Assembly (NCBI GenBank): GCA_037179515.1
Contig: JAXCGZ010001914.1
Span: 185,001 to 205,000, forward strand
Direction of reading: 5' to 3'
DNA length: 20,000 bases
Source: Halocaridina rubra
Taxonomy: Eukaryota; Arthropoda; Malacostraca; Decapoda; Atyidae
In this document: positions 10,743 to 19,500 of the stretch, piece by piece
How positions within the stretch are numbered: position 1 is the stretch's first letter
How the letters are laid out: each line of letters opens with the position of its first letter
Program-made: the position numbers and the translations under genes
The notes under the pieces: generated by a model
What the model saw: the letters and a program-made list of their open reading frames with translations, nothing else
Databases searched by the model: none
What the model was told of the DNA's origin: nothing

Positions 10743-11063
10743 TTTTATTCAAGAGTTGTCAACTTCTTTCTCTCTCGTTAGTTAACAGCAAACAAGTATG
10801 CTATATTTATTTGAAAGAAGTAGGTACACTCGCGATCGAACCCGAGAAGCACTAGGAAGGGTATCCAGTCTTAAATTCCCAGCAACACATTTGCAAGGAT
10901 CAACTGTCTTACTGGTCCCGCTGACAAGTTGAAAATCCTACTTGGGAGTGGAAGCTTTTTTTTTTTTTCAATCACATTATGGCATAAAAATATATTAGTG
11001 AGTGTGGCAGATAAATATGATCCCATAATTAACCCTTCAACTTTCTCAGTAAAATCTTGTTCC
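10743..11063 (-). mobile_element. Penelope-like element fragment, right arm of palindrome
   Basis: Reverse complement of the left arm with scattered substitutions. The minus strand keeps a 64-codon frame (10871-11065) with the same VEGLIMGS-LSATL-NIFLCHN block. The arms meet at 10742/10743 in a perfect 28-bp palindrome (10729-10756), so there is almost no spacer. Penelope-like elements are known for inverted and partial copies; this is a relic that could not encode a full RT. Confidence 0.6.
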
Positions 11064-11260
11064 ACAAGAGGTAAGCGTCACTGATGGCAATATTCAAAAG
11101 ATTCAAATTAATAATCAGTATGATTTCTAAAGCCATTATTATCATTAGTATACAAAGGTAATAGGTTATAACAAAGTTCTTAATTTACAAGGATATTTGT
11201 ATAAACAAAACTTGACTTAAGACTTTAATTTTTATTAATTTGTAGATTCTTCATCCTAAA

Positions 11261-11261
<1 letters not shown>
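11064..11261. other. AT-rich sequence, nothing recognised
   Basis: No coding frame or repeat recognised. Confidence 0.45.
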
Positions 11262-11348
<87 letters not shown>

Positions 11349-11362
11349 GCTACTACTATTAC

Positions 11363-11404
<42 letters not shown>

Positions 11405-11416
11405 TAATAATAATAA
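11262..11416. repeat. (TAC)n-(TAA)n compound trinucleotide microsatellite
   Basis: ACT units to about 11360 and then AAT units to 11416, the same order as at 8861-9050. The flanks differ, so it is not an obvious duplicate. Confidence 0.97.
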
Positions 11417-11661
11417 AATTCACACTCAGCGCCACACCCTAAGTATGACTAAATAAGGTTGGCCGAAACTGTGCCACCCAACGTTAAATAAAAAAAACTT
11501 TAACTAAAACCGAAGGAAACCAACAAATCGCTCGACCAGATTATTACACAGCGCGCTCTGATCTATTTCCAAAATAGGGCTTTTGCCAAAAGGTGCACAC
11601 TAACCCCCTTTTTCCGGCAAGAACATAACAGCTCAATAATTGGATAGAAGACTTTAAAACG

Positions 11662-11664
<3 letters not shown>
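11417..11664. other. Unique sequence, nothing recognised
   Basis: Less AT-rich than its surroundings but without a supported coding frame. Confidence 0.45.

Positions 11665-11756
<92 letters not shown>
11665..11756. repeat. (CT)n microsatellite
   Basis: About 45 uninterrupted CT units, the complement of the GA tracts elsewhere. Confidence 0.97.
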
Positions 11757-11757
<1 letters not shown>

Positions 11758-11884
11758 AATTGGCCTACGTGTTATAAATGGTCTGCCGACAGCAATTTAC
11801 GAGATAACGAAGTGCTAAAAATATATACGAAGAAAAATTTTTATAACAGCAACAACGACAACAAGAACAACAACAGCAACAACA

Positions 11885-11892
11885 AAAATGAC

Positions 11893-11966
<74 letters not shown>

Positions 11967-11983
11967 TAATAATAATAATAATG

Positions 11984-12028
<45 letters not shown>

Positions 12029-12053
12029 TTAATAATAATAATAATAATAATGA

Positions 12054-12152
<99 letters not shown>

Positions 12153-12167
12153 TAATAATAACAACAA
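11885..12167. repeat. Long (AAT)n microsatellite
   Basis: AAT units with scattered AAC, GAT and ATT variants, led in by an AAC/CAA-rich stretch (11845-11888). Long poly-Asn, poly-Ile and poly-Leu frames across it are artefacts of the repeat. Confidence 0.97.
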
Positions 12168-12297
12168 CGCAGTCTCATGTGACAGCAGCTGCAATTTAGC
12201 AGGATCAAGACGTACACCAATAGATTTTGCAGTTATTGGTGGAACAGTTTCTTCACTAGCCCAGGCTTCGATATGGGCAAAACTTTTCATATCGCAG

Positions 12298-12302
<5 letters not shown>
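12168..12302. other. Short non-repetitive island with two-way open frame
   Basis: About 130 bases between the AAT and TA tracts are open on both strands. The minus-strand reading (from MKSFAHIEAW, through VPPITAKSIGVRLDPAK) has ordinary protein-like composition. I do not recognise it. It could be a fragment of a mobile-element protein or chance. Confidence 0.25.

Positions 12303-12377
<75 letters not shown>
12303..12377. repeat. (TA)n microsatellite
   Basis: Uninterrupted TA units followed by AAATA-rich sequence to about 12475. Confidence 0.97.
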
Positions 12378-12378
<1 letters not shown>

Positions 12379-13138
12379 CCTCAGAAATATGAATAAAGCA
12401 AATAAATTAATTAATATATAAAATATATTTGTAAAAATATATCAATAAATACATAAATAAGTAAATAAATAAACCAAAGTCACATAAAAGAAAGATAATA
12501 AGCAGCTAAAAGTAGCTTAACCTAACCCAGTCTTCCATCATGTGAAAAGTGCTTGTGTCTAAGGGCATAGCGGCCCTATTCCAAGTAGAAAATATCTCCG
12601 ATATGTACAAGTGAAAGTATACAACGTCCTCTATTACAATTTTTGAACGATCCGATTTGCATGTAAAATGTCAGGTCTTGGGGCTTTCAAAATAAATGAA
12701 AAAAAAAAATGGGATCTTGTAAAGAATAGTAGCCCCAGGGTTCTCTAGGGTTATTCATATTTACAAGATAAATGACCTAAGTAAAGTTACGTAAAGTATA
12801 CTAAACCGCACTACATTAAACTAAATTAAGCTAACCTAAATAACAATATACGGGGATGATTCAACTTTACATGATGTTGTAGAGGGTATTCATCGTAACC
12901 AAATCCAAAAATGGTTTTGCTCTTGTTCTGACTTCCCAAAGAATGTTTTTGAAAGATTCATTCAGTAAGGTGGTAGTTCTGCATTACAGTTTATTTGGAA
13001 TTGTGTTGTTGAGACTTCTCAAGCTCAATAAATGCATAAATGAAAAATAACAGTTACTGTCCCAGTAGCTTTAGAAACAAAACACTATCATATGATTTTC
13101 TTCCTCAAAAAATGATTCACAAAAAGTCTGAGTCATGA
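12378..13138. other. AT-rich unique sequence with a short CCTAA tract
   Basis: No gene recognised. TTAACCTAACCC at 12518-12529 is a short telomere-like tract. GATCTTGTAAAGAA and the next 8 bases (12715-12736) recur with two differences on the minus strand at 15409-15430, so part of this stretch is a dispersed repeat. Confidence 0.45.
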
Positions 13139-13265
13139 CAACCCTTTAACTCAGTGGTAGAGTCGCTATCGAGGTTTCGATCCAACCGCGGGGCGATATG
13201 GAAGGCTAATAGCCTTAATCTCCAACTCCAACATTTCTGTGTCCATCCCCATGCAATTAGGGACT
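13139..13265 (+). mobile_element. Second tRNA-derived SINE type, shortened head
   Basis: TAACTCAGTGGTAGAG (13148-13163) fits an A box and GGTTTCGATCC (about 13173-13184) a B box, followed by AACCGCGGGG as in a T-arm. The spacing between boxes is ~10-15 bases shorter than in a tRNA, so the anticodon arm has lost bases. The body to about 13265 is unlike the other SINE. No target-site duplication was found, so the right end is uncertain. Confidence 0.55.
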
Positions 13266-14258
13266 AATTGTGACACCTATAAATGTGTATGAGCTTTTAA
13301 ATAGCATTGAATGCTCCCAAAAATGAGTGTTGATGTTACTTTGGGCTTTGAGGTGAATGATGTTCCCTCTGTTTTAACTCCAGTTAATTAAAAATAGAAA
13401 ATCAAGGCAATTCCAGAAATGTGTTCGTAACTATATTATTCAGTCAGACCCAAAAATAACACATAAGGTAACATAGGTTGCAATACCCACCGATATTCAC
13501 GCGTGAAAAAAGGCACTTTTCAGGCATACGCGTGCGTATTCTCCTTCCTGAGCTCACTGTGATATTAAATCAACAAGTATTTATCGTAATTTCAAATTTC
13601 TTCACATGTGTATACCAAACTGACACCAGGCGCCACTACTGTTCCTTCAACACCCTATGGATGAGTGAACATTTCACTTTTTTTTTTCTGGCACTGAACG
13701 AAGAGGGTGCCAACTGCATTCTTCTGGCAGGGCAGGCAGAATTAAATCCATTTAACCATGGCACTTTTCTGGCTATAAGATAATACTAGCATGTTATTGG
13801 AAAAACCCTAATGCAAGTAATTGTTATTAACGTTAAAGAAATAAAGTGTTTAGTCGATTTTCACCTGTTTATACATCTATAAACACACAGAGCTATCCCC
13901 CTTGCGAGAGTGGTGGCCAAGTCAAAGCATACGTTCTTTCACCAAAGGAGCTTTCCTTTTACACATTATTTTTCACTCAATGCTAACACATCCATTTCTC
14001 TTTACACAAATATGCTCCCCATCTCCTCCCTTTTACTCTCACTCATTTCACAACTATGCAATCCAGAGACCTCATTACTAAGGTTTTGGCTTGAGTTTTC
14101 CCACCAGAATCCCTTGGTATACTTACTCTTTGAGGAAGGAAATATGAAGGGAATTGCAAGTCCCCTCGTTCCTCTTAGAATGGTCAACTTTTACGGTACA
14201 CAGAAGGACAAGGAGGTGGTATTCTTATCTCCAACTCCAAAAGAAAAAAGAAAATGCT

Positions 14259-14261
<3 letters not shown>
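13266..14261. other. Unique sequence with two unassigned open frames
   Basis: Frames of 101 codons (13478-13783) and 116 codons (13910-14260) on the + strand show no motif, signal or family resemblance I can identify. Neither has clear splice or promoter context, so neither is called as a gene. Confidence 0.4.

Positions 14262-14339
<78 letters not shown>
14262..14339. repeat. (GA)n microsatellite
   Basis: GA units with one GGAG slip near 14279. Confidence 0.97.
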
Positions 14340-14343
<4 letters not shown>

Positions 14344-14389
14344 AATGGAATGCAAAGGACCCTCAACTCCTCAGTTATATAAAACACTC

Positions 14390-14664
14390 GGATAAACTGG
14401 AGAAGACTCACCTCAGTGCTGTCAACTCGAAAGGGAACTCCTCATGATTGGCCAAATGGAGATAACCTAACCTAATCTAACTAACCTAACCTAACCTATC
14501 TTAACCTAACCTAACCTATCTTAACCTAACCCAACCTAACCTAACTTTAGGTGCTCTATCTCCAGTTGCTTGATTATGAGATGCGTTATTTACCAGTTGG
14601 TCAATTGCGAGGAGGTTTTCTCCGGTTGACGGTGGTGAGGCACTGCGTCTTCTCCAGTTTATCC
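14390..14664. repeat. Inverted repeat enclosing a telomere-like tract
   Basis: GGATAAACTGGAGAAGAC at 14390-14407 is the exact reverse complement of 14647-14664. Weaker complementarity continues inward (for example CTCCTC..ATTG.CCAA..TGG on both arms). The middle holds the CCTAA tract at 14464-14546. This could be a foldback or MITE-like element with telomere-like DNA inside. Confidence 0.65.
14464..14546 (-). repeat. Interstitial (CCTAA)n telomere-like tract, degenerate
   Basis: About 16 units of AACCT with variants (TAATCT, CTATCTT, CCCAACCT). The minus strand reads TTAGG, the arthropod telomere motif. A 22-base unit ending CTATCTT is repeated twice, a higher-order pattern inside the tract. 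Confidence 0.85.
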
Positions 14665-14930
14665 AAATATCCATCTCAAGAAACACTAAAATAAATGACA
14701 ATTTATGCCAAGATTCTTTCAAATCTGTTTTATTATGCTTTTACGGGAGAAAGGAAAGACAGACAGTATTGCCTTTACTAAAACCTAAGTACATAAAAGT
14801 ACTGTTCCGCAATTGACTCACCACGTCAAAACATATACTCACTAAGTCTTATAAAATTGCCTCTCAATTATGAAGTATAATCTTCTATTATTGAGTCATT
14901 GAAAGTTTTTCTTCTCAATTATAAGGCAAA
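14665..14930. other. AT-rich sequence, nothing recognised
   Basis: No coding frame or repeat recognised. Confidence 0.45.
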
Positions 14931-15147
14931 GGCCCGATTTCATAAACAGTGGAAATCTAGGATACCATATTGTTGGTTAGCTAGACACACACAAATGGAT
15001 TTCATAAACGCATCTGACGCGATTCTGTATATGGCTAGGATCCCGTAGGCTAGAACCGCGTCAGGTGCGTTGATGAAATCCCTTTGTGTGTGTCTAGCTA
15101 ACTAACAATATGATATCCTAGGTTTACACTGTTTAAGAAATCGGGCC
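14931..15147. mobile_element. 217-bp foldback / MITE-like element
   Basis: 96-base terminal inverted repeats (14931-15026 and 15052-15147) differ at nine positions and enclose a 25-base loop. The ends are GGCCCGATTT / AAATCGGGCC. It has no coding capacity, as expected of a non-autonomous DNA element. Flanks (GGCAAA left, AAAATA right) share only A residues, so no clear target-site duplication and no superfamily can be named. Transcribed, it would form a long imperfect hairpin RNA. Confidence 0.85.
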
Positions 15148-15789
15148 AAAATATTAATTTACTCGATCAGTTTAGAATAAGTTAAATTAGTCTCTCTCTC
15201 AATCTACAAAAATTGTATATTACTGAACAAAGCTTATCCAAAATCTAATATTATATTAGATACCAAGCTTTATTCGAAGTTAATAATTTAAAAATCCTTT
15301 CTTGCACATATCCAGATCTAGTAACAAATAAGAATAAAAGACGGATCTTGCAGCCCCAAGAAACCCCATGTAAAGTTATATAACCTCTTGACTTGTTAGG
15401 TTAGGTTAGGTTACTCTTCTTTACAAGATCAAAGACAACATATATGTACTTAAGTGGTTATGAAGTTTTTAATGGACCACTTACATAAAGTCAGAGAAAA
15501 AACTAATGTAAAATAAACACCGTAATGATACTGGTACAAAGAGGCTAAACAACTGGACGCACGAATGTGCTTATTCATTAAGTAATAATGACTTAATTAC
15601 AGCATAATTTCGGATATATAGGATAGTCATTTTTGTTTAAGGGTTTTTATATGCAATGACCGTCGTCCCCCTTATAAGGGAGAGGGGGGGCGTGGTCGAA
15701 CCAAAGAACACACATTCACCATAAGCCAAATATACCTCTATCATTTCTCTTAGCTCCTTTGGAAAAAGTGTTGAGAATAATTTTCCCCA
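15148..15789. other. AT-rich sequence with a short TTAGG-type tract
   Basis: TTAGGTTAGGTTAGGTTA at about 15398-15412 is bordered by GATCTTG (15342-15348) and CAAGATC (15423-15429), an inverted pair. A 12-bp palindrome CCCTTATAAGGG lies at 15669-15680. No gene seen. Confidence 0.55.
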
Positions 15790-17015
15790 CCTTCATGTTT
15801 GGGTCAACCACAGGGTAAGCGGGAAAGGATCTTCTTCCATGAGGCTGCAAACTGTCACTGGTATACCCTTACCGTTTCATCACATGGCAACCCCCCCTAC
15901 ATCCCCCATCACAGTTGACTGTGCTGGCAGGTGTGAGAAATCCCTTTCACCCGCATCACCTATGCACAAACTTTCCACAGGCATTCCTATCTCTTGCATT
16001 CTCTCTTCCCTGATTCACTGGCATACCACATGCATCCATTGTTCTTTTCACTTCATCAATTCATTTCATTCCAGTCTTCGTTTTGGCCATACTTGAACTG
16101 ATTCTGCACTCCACAATCTCACCGCTAGTCATTCATTGCTCAATCTTTCTATGTGTCCAAACCATTTCAATATACTCTGATCTAACTTGACCGGCAGCTT
16201 ACTTTTAACTCCCGTTCTCATCCATATTTTTCACTTTGTCTATTTTAGATACATTACTCAGACTTCTCAAACACCTCGTCTCCATTACATTACACTTGTT
16301 CTTTTCATGCTCCCTTTCATTCCTAGCCTCTGCTTTATAAAATGCCATCGGCACAATTACACCTTCATATATCCTTCTCTTTGCATTCATTCCTATCTAC
16401 CTCTCTATCATCACCCTTTTCCTTCCATGTAAGCATGTAAGAATTGCATTAATTATGCAATCCTCTCTGATGATCAGCCCATATGTTAAGTAGCCAGAGA
16501 TATTTTGAAGAAAACTGGTACTTTGCAGAAAATAACTAGTATAAGAATATATCTTGTGGTGAAATAGGTTAAAGGAATTTAGTTTAAGTGCATTTCCTTC
16601 ATTCAGTTACGCACCTCTGCATTCACTTGTCCATTCCATGCCATGCTTGGGGAAGAATGCCCTCAGGGTGATGATCTCCGTCTTCTCTTTGTTTCAATTC
16701 AAATTCCATGCCACGTGCGACCCAAAATGCTTAAAATTCTCAACTTCCTCAAGCATCTTTCCATTCACTCTCACATTCCATTTGCTAATATTAGCACTCC
16801 CTTTGCATCTCATGACTTTCCTTTTACCAACATTCACCCACAGGTTCCCTCTTTCGCACATCTAAATAACCCAGTCAACAAATGCTTCAGCTCATCCTCA
16901 GACTCAACAATCAGTGATGTCATCTGAGAATAGCAATTGATTCACTTTCCACAACCTCCCTTTCATACCAAATAATTCCAAGTCTCTGTCTAGCATTCTT
17001 TCAATTGTCGCGTTT

Positions 17016-17021
<6 letters not shown>
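15790..17021 (-). pseudogene. Degraded non-LTR retrotransposon (RT end and C-terminal part)
   Basis: Read on the minus strand, it starts late in the RT with the paired-aspartate box LLFSDDI (Asp codons at 16919-16924). It continues with a DSEDELKHL-type block, LEEVENFKHFGSH, then NAKRRIYEGVIVP (16205-16390 frame), VMETRCLRS, LKWFGHIERL, and a basic tail before a non-coding 3' end near 15790. Stops and frameshifts are frequent, and about 16440-16610 is unrelated or eroded. The 5' truncation falls exactly at a CA tract. The motif order fits the post-RT region of several LINE clades; I do not assign one. Confidence 0.8.
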
Positions 17022-17056
<35 letters not shown>

Positions 17057-17129
17057 CACACACACACACAGCCACACACACACACACACACACAGCAGCA
17101 CACACAGCACACACACACACACACAGCAC

Positions 17130-17163
<34 letters not shown>
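17022..17163. repeat. (CA)n compound microsatellite with CAG units
   Basis: CA units with CAGCA, TACACG and AGC interruptions. It separates the 5' ends of two divergently oriented LINE fragments. Confidence 0.96.
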
Positions 17164-17164
<1 letters not shown>

Positions 17165-17306
17165 CGAGGAGGTAGTTAATGCTATCTCAATTCATAGTTT
17201 TAAGGACAGGTACGATAAGTATCACTAAGTCTAAAATGGAACCGATCAGGAGACGGGAAGATACGAGCTTTGGGCTCTTTCCCGCAAACACAATTAGGTA
17301 ATCACA
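17162..17306 (+). mobile_element. CR1-like LINE 3'-end fragment, copy C
   Basis: Keeps only the last ~22 codons (from SEEVVNAIS to HSFKDRYDKYH and a TAA) and the complete 3' UTR. It begins immediately after CACACAG of the CA tract. The 3' UTR carries the ACGGGAA/TTCCCG hairpin and ends AATTAGGTAATCACA. It is nearly identical to copies B and D and is joined directly to copy D. Confidence 0.9.
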
Positions 17307-17320
17307 ATTTGGTAATCACA

Positions 17321-18975
17321 GCAGAAAATACCCCACCCCCTCTGATTGCAGAGATAGAATCTCACGGGCCGGTATTAGACAACATCAACCTTTCAGCCAC
17401 AGAGGTATGCAAAGCGCTGATGGAGTTAGATGTCCATAAAGTTACAGGTCTTGATGATATATCCCCTCATGTACTTAAGAAATGCACAAACTCAATATCA
17501 GTGGCACTAAGTATCATATTTAAAAAGTCACTGGAGTCAGGGGTGATTCCAAGATGCTGGAAAAAAGCAAACGTGATACCTATCTTCAAAAAGGGAAGGA
17601 GGGATACGGCTCTAAGCTATAGACCAGTTTCCTTGACCAGCATAGTTTGCAAAGTTATGGAGAAACTACTAAAAAAACATATCTCTCTTCACTTGGAATC
17701 CTTCAACTTTTTGTCAGTGAGGCAACATGGCTTCAGAGAAGCTAGATCAACAGTAACAAACTTATTAGAATTTCATGATGAGGTAAGCCAAATCTTACAG
17801 GAAAGAGAGGGCTGGGCAGATTGCATATCCCTAGACTTCCAGAAAGCGTTTGACACTGTTCCACATGGGAGACTTATTAGGAAGCTGCAAGCAATGGCTA
17901 GAATAGGTGGAAATGTTTTGGAATGGATTAAAACTTACTTAGAAGGAAGGGAACAAAGGGTTAGAGTAAGACACTCAGTGTCTGAATGGAGAAGAGTTAG
18001 TAGTGGAGCTCCTCAGGGTTCGGTTTTAGGGCCACTTTTGTTCCTTGTATATGTAAATGGCTTACCAGAGTCTGTAAATTCATTCATGAATATGTTTACA
18101 GATGATGCAAAGATTGTGAAGAAAGTAAGAAACGAAAACAATGGTTGAGAACTTCAGGAAGATCTAAATAGTCTTCATGAGTGGTCAGAAAAGTGACTAA
18201 TGAAATTAAATACTTCAAAATGTAAGGTAATGAGAATGGGTACAAGTGCAAGAAGGCCCAAGCTTGACTACTCGGTGGCTGGAGTACAACTTCAAGAGAC
18301 AGAAAATGAGAGAGATCTAGGAGTAAACATACTGGCAGATTTGTCTCCAGAAATACATATAACTGGCATAGTAAGGGCAGCATATGCTTTTTCATCAAAT
18401 GTAAGGGTAGCCTTTAGGCACATGGACAAGGAAATGTTCAGAAATATTTATGTAACCTATGTGAGGCCAAAACTGGAATATGCAGCCCCCTTTTGGAATC
18501 CGCACTTGAAAAAGCACGTAGCTAAGCTTGAAAAAGTTCAAAGACATGCCACAAAACCGGTGCCAGAAATACGCAATCCCAGGTATGATGAGAGGCTGAG
18601 GGAATTAGACTTCCCATCCCTCGAAGCTAGAAGATTGAGGGGGGATATGGTAACAGTCTTTAAATTCCTTCATAGTTATGATAGAGTGGATAGGGATCGA
18701 TATATTGATATGGCTGGCTCTAGAACTAGAGGTCATAGTTTGAAGCTTCGTAAGAAAACTTCTTTGCAGGATGTAAGGAAATACTTTTTCAGTGTAAGAG
18801 TAGTTGATAATTGGAATTGGCTAAGCGAGGAGGTAGTTAATGGTATCTCAATCCATAGTTTTAAGGACAAGTATGATAAGTATCACTAAGTACAAAATGG
18901 AACCGCTCAGGAGACGGGAAGACACAAGCTTTGGACTCTTTCCCGTAAGCACAATTAGGTAATCACAATTATGAA
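17321..18975 (+). pseudogene. CR1-like LINE ORF2, RT to 3' end, copy D, two internal stops
   Basis: 5'-truncated element reading in one + frame from about 17321 to the stop at 18887-18889. RT motifs: GLDDISPHVLKK, IPIFKKG, SYRPVSLTS, QHGFREARS, the first catalytic Asp in LDFQKAFDTVPH (17834-17836), SGAPQGSVLGPLLF, and FTDDAKI with paired Asp at 18101-18106. Post-RT: LNTSKCKVMRMG, ERDLGVNI, YVRPKLEYAAPFWNP, LEKVQRHATK, RRLRGDMVTVFK. Two TGA codons at 18146-18148 and 18194-18196 interrupt it; the second sits where relatives have Trp (inference from the family pattern). No frameshift is seen. The endonuclease half is missing, so it cannot move by itself. The 3' UTR hairpin is present but its inner part is changed. 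CR1/Rex-like assignment is from motif memory. Confidence 0.93.
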
Positions 18976-18979
18976 ATCT

Positions 18980-18994
18980 CACACACACACACAC
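18980..18994. repeat. Short (CA)n tract after LINE copy D
   Basis: TCACAATTATGAAATCT then CA units; the family's 3' end again lies next to CA sequence. Confidence 0.85.
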
Positions 18995-19029
18995 TTCCAG
19001 CAACAAAAGGATAAATAACAGTCTTTTCA

Positions 19030-19500
19030 TAGTATTACATATCTAAGCTATTACTATTTTAATTTATATAAACAATATGCGTGGTCTTAACAGCTTTTTC
19101 CAAAATTAGCGATCAAGATTTTTTTTTCCAAAATTTAAATTCCATTTAAGATAATTAACTATCATTCCATACTATTTACAGCCTAGATTATTACTATTCT
19201 AAACTTTAACTATTCTTATGTATATAAATAATGTCTGTGTCCCTAACAGCTCACTGCAAAGTATTCATCAAGATTTTTTTTTACAAATAGTGAATTCCAT
19301 TTAAGATAATCATCTTTCCATACTATTGCCAGCCAAGATTATTACTCTTCTAAACTTTTGCAATATTCATTTGTAAAAAATAGTATCTGTGGTCTTAACA
19401 GCTATTTCCAAAATCAGTACTTATGATTATTTGTTGCAATGTTGATTGCATATACTATTCTACGCTCAGAGTATTGATATTTTTCTTTCAAAGCTATTCA
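19030..19500. repeat. Diverged tandem repeat, period ~155 bp
   Basis: The block AACAGC recurs at 19089-19094, 19245-19250 and 19397-19402 (spacing 156 and 152). Around it are matching blocks: ATCAAGATTTTTTT, ATTCCATTTAAGATAAT, CATACTATT, and ATTATTACT-TTCTAAACTTT. Two units are nearly complete, with partial units at either end; the rightmost is badly eroded. The units have no coding frame. Confidence 0.8.

Noticed and set aside
11812..12303. 163-codon poly-Asn frame and 149-codon poly-Leu frame
   Set aside because: Translation of the AAT tract; only the short right-hand island is non-repetitive.
13910..14260. 116-codon frame as a possible gene
   Set aside because: No recognisable motif, no promoter or splice context, and other frames nearby are of similar length by chance.
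14464..14546. A true chromosome end
   Set aside because: The tract is short, degenerate and flanked on both sides by ordinary interspersed sequence.
15669..15680. Palindrome CCCTTATAAGGG as an operator or core promoter
   Set aside because: No transcript or gene next to it; a single 12-bp palindrome is weak evidence.
16444..16462. ATTGCAT/ATGCAAT inverted repeat as an octamer regulatory site
   Set aside because: Short, AT-rich and isolated inside an eroded LINE; chance is sufficient.
19030..19500. CRISPR-like spacing of repeated blocks
   Set aside because: Period ~155 bp, repeat blocks diverged throughout the unit, eukaryotic context; a tandem satellite fits better.
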